A stretch of DNA of 64,000 bases from Campylobacter concisus UNSWCS. Lineage in GTDB: Bacteria; Campylobacterota; Campylobacteria; Campylobacterales; Campylobacteraceae. The notes under the pieces were generated by a model. The model was not told where the DNA came from, did no database searches, and saw nothing but the letters and a program-made list of their open reading frames with translations. Location: positions 25,323 to 89,322 of the forward strand of contig NZ_ANNG01000038.1 in the NCBI RefSeq assembly GCF_000466685.1, read 5' to 3'. Position numbers and translations under genes: made by a program. How positions within the stretch are numbered: position 1 is the stretch's first letter; each line of letters opens with the position of its first letter. Positions 63,483-64,000 of the stretch are shown here, piece by piece.

Positions 63483-64000
<518 letters not shown>

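Overview
The window looks like a continuous piece of an AT-rich campylobacterial (epsilonproteobacterial) chromosome, most likely Campylobacter concisus or a close relative. The evidence is a dihaem cytochrome c1 in a petABC operon, the recA-eno-septation protein-cgpA gene order, fliQ next to murB, the futalosine-pathway gene mqnD, the fabZ-lpxA-clpX-mreB run, a five-gene nickel-type ABC operon, xerH, and very frequent AAATTT words in genes and spacers. No phage, insertion sequence or CRISPR array was found. Almost all of the DNA is coding. The four gene-free stretches longer than 300 bases are 1-308, 3111-3560, 21937-22321 and 31018-31404.

Layout. 309-3110: cytochrome bc1 complex. 3561-9935: secreted protein, cation/proton antiporter, citrate synthase, CysQ, lipoprotein, methyltransferase, peroxiredoxin-like protein. 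9972-13430: molybdate operon modE-modA-TOBE-modC-modB on the minus strand. 13582-17356: mlaA-mlaC-MMPL lipid-transport operon. 18010-18107: selenocysteine tRNA. 18222-21936: acidic protein, NFACT protein, chemoreceptor. 22322-24442: TonB-dependent siderophore receptor behind a Fur box. 24526-31017: leuC, a small accessory stretch, mobA-pldA, and a GntP permease with glycerate kinase. 31405-40136: minus-strand housekeeping block from pncB down to xerH. 40228-40468: relic of a tungstate permease. 40554-42337: accBC. 42480-48298: DUF2393 pair, hisIE, SPFH protein, ilvE, dsbA, bcp, tautomerase, membrane protein. 48295-51615: AsmA-like giant. 51791-56494: nikZYXWV-like operon. 56690-59747: a frameshifted TorA-type molybdoenzyme and its cytochrome c. 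59794-64000: queH, fabZ, lpxA, clpX and the start of mreB.

How it fits together. A molybdenum theme runs through the window: molybdate import and its regulator, MobA (which makes the MGD cofactor), a bis-MGD reductase with its cytochrome, and selC, which in these bacteria mainly serves a Sec-containing formate dehydrogenase. Set against this, torA carries a one-base frameshift and a tungstate permease survives only as a 3' fragment, so part of the Mo/W apparatus appears to be decaying in this strain. Glycerate kinase and enolase could feed glycerate carbon into gluconeogenesis.

The best leads are: the torA frameshift; the tup relic; a NikR-type dyad before the nickel operon; a hairpin that holds both a -10 box and the queH ribosome binding site; two copies of a dyad element beside xerH; and the unusual acceptor end of tRNA-Sec. 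I did not find a clear-cut novel defence or mobile system. All function calls rest on reading motifs and gene order, without database searches.
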